Origin: Pseudomonadota bacterium
Lineage (GTDB): Bacteria > Pseudomonadota > Gammaproteobacteria > Enterobacterales > Succinivibrionaceae
DNA: 6,258 nt
Reading direction: 5' to 3'
NCBI GenBank assembly: GCA_023460615.1
Contig: JAEWPL010000242.1
Location: 1-6,258 of the forward strand
Each line of letters starts with the position of its first letter. Within the stretch, counting starts at the first letter, position 1. The position numbers were made by a program, and so were the translations under genes. Shown here piece by piece: positions 6,187 to 6,258 of this stretch. The notes beneath the pieces were generated by a model that was not told where the DNA came from, ran no database searches, and was given only the letters and a program-made list of their open reading frames with translations.

Positions 6187-6214
6187 AATGAACACTTTAC
6201 AATAACAAATAAAT

Positions 6215-6220
6215 ATTATA
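6215..6220 (-). promoter_or_regulatory. Candidate -10 element for pseI
   Basis: The minus strand carries a perfect TATAAT. No hexamer 15-19 bp upstream resembles TTGACA and no extended -10 TGn is present. If used, transcription would begin near 6208 and give pseI a leader of about 88 nt containing both stems described above. The surrounding DNA is almost entirely A and T, so a chance match is possible. Confidence 0.35.
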
Positions 6221-6258
6221 TATTACATTTAAATTTGATTACTTTAGATTAAAATATT

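Noticed and set aside
6121..6195. Longer 360-residue form of PseI starting at GTG 6195
   Set aside because: The family N-terminus begins at MSKPMIVAELS, where a good SD is present; the added 25 residues read through a palindromic hairpin and lack an SD. Kept only as a finding, not as the gene start.
1..6258. CRISPR arrays, tRNA or rRNA genes, insertion sequences, toxin-antitoxin or defence genes
   Set aside because: No regularly spaced repeats, tRNA-like cloverleaf, rRNA segments, transposase-like frames or terminal inverted repeats were seen on either strand.

Overview
The window looks like chromosomal DNA from an AT-rich gammaproteobacterium. The evidence is an E. coli GapA-type GAPDH, an enterobacterial-type long MalQ, and the malQ-glgB gene order found at the head of the glycogen operon in Pasteurellaceae such as Haemophilus influenzae. 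Codon choice is AT-leaning, with TTA the dominant leucine codon even in gap. A host-associated fermentative lineage (Succinivibrionaceae or Pasteurellales) would fit, but this placement is inference; I cannot name a species.

Layout, left to right: (1) 1-1156, minus strand: the first 385 codons of glgB (glycogen branching enzyme), cut by the left edge before the catalytic triad. (2) 1169-3382, minus strand: complete malQ (amylomaltase, 737 aa), 12 nt upstream of glgB. The glgB Shine-Dalgarno sequence overlaps the malQ stop codon, so the two are probably one translationally coupled operon. (3) 3383-3995: a 613-bp very AT-rich divergent intergenic region with a good promoter for gap, several inverted repeats and only weak promoter candidates for malQ. 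(4) 3996-5006, plus strand: gap, complete, followed by a strong intrinsic terminator. (5) 5113-6120, minus strand, convergent with gap: pseI, pseudaminic acid synthase, 335 aa from its SD-supported start. (6) 6121-6258: the pseI leader, with a terminator-like hairpin and T tract 34 nt before the start codon, a competing upstream stem, and a perfect -10 hexamer.

MalQ and GlgB are partners in alpha-glucan metabolism: MalQ disproportionates linear maltodextrins and GlgB introduces alpha-1,6 branches. GAPDH is the central glycolytic step that carbon released from glycogen eventually passes through. PseI belongs to an unrelated pathway, making the nonulosonic acid used on flagellins or surface glycans; no other pse gene is in the window.

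The genes themselves are well-known families. I saw no mobile element, CRISPR array, tRNA, rRNA or novel gene system. The parts most worth a second look are non-coding: the attenuator-like pseI leader and the dyads in the malQ/gap intergenic region.
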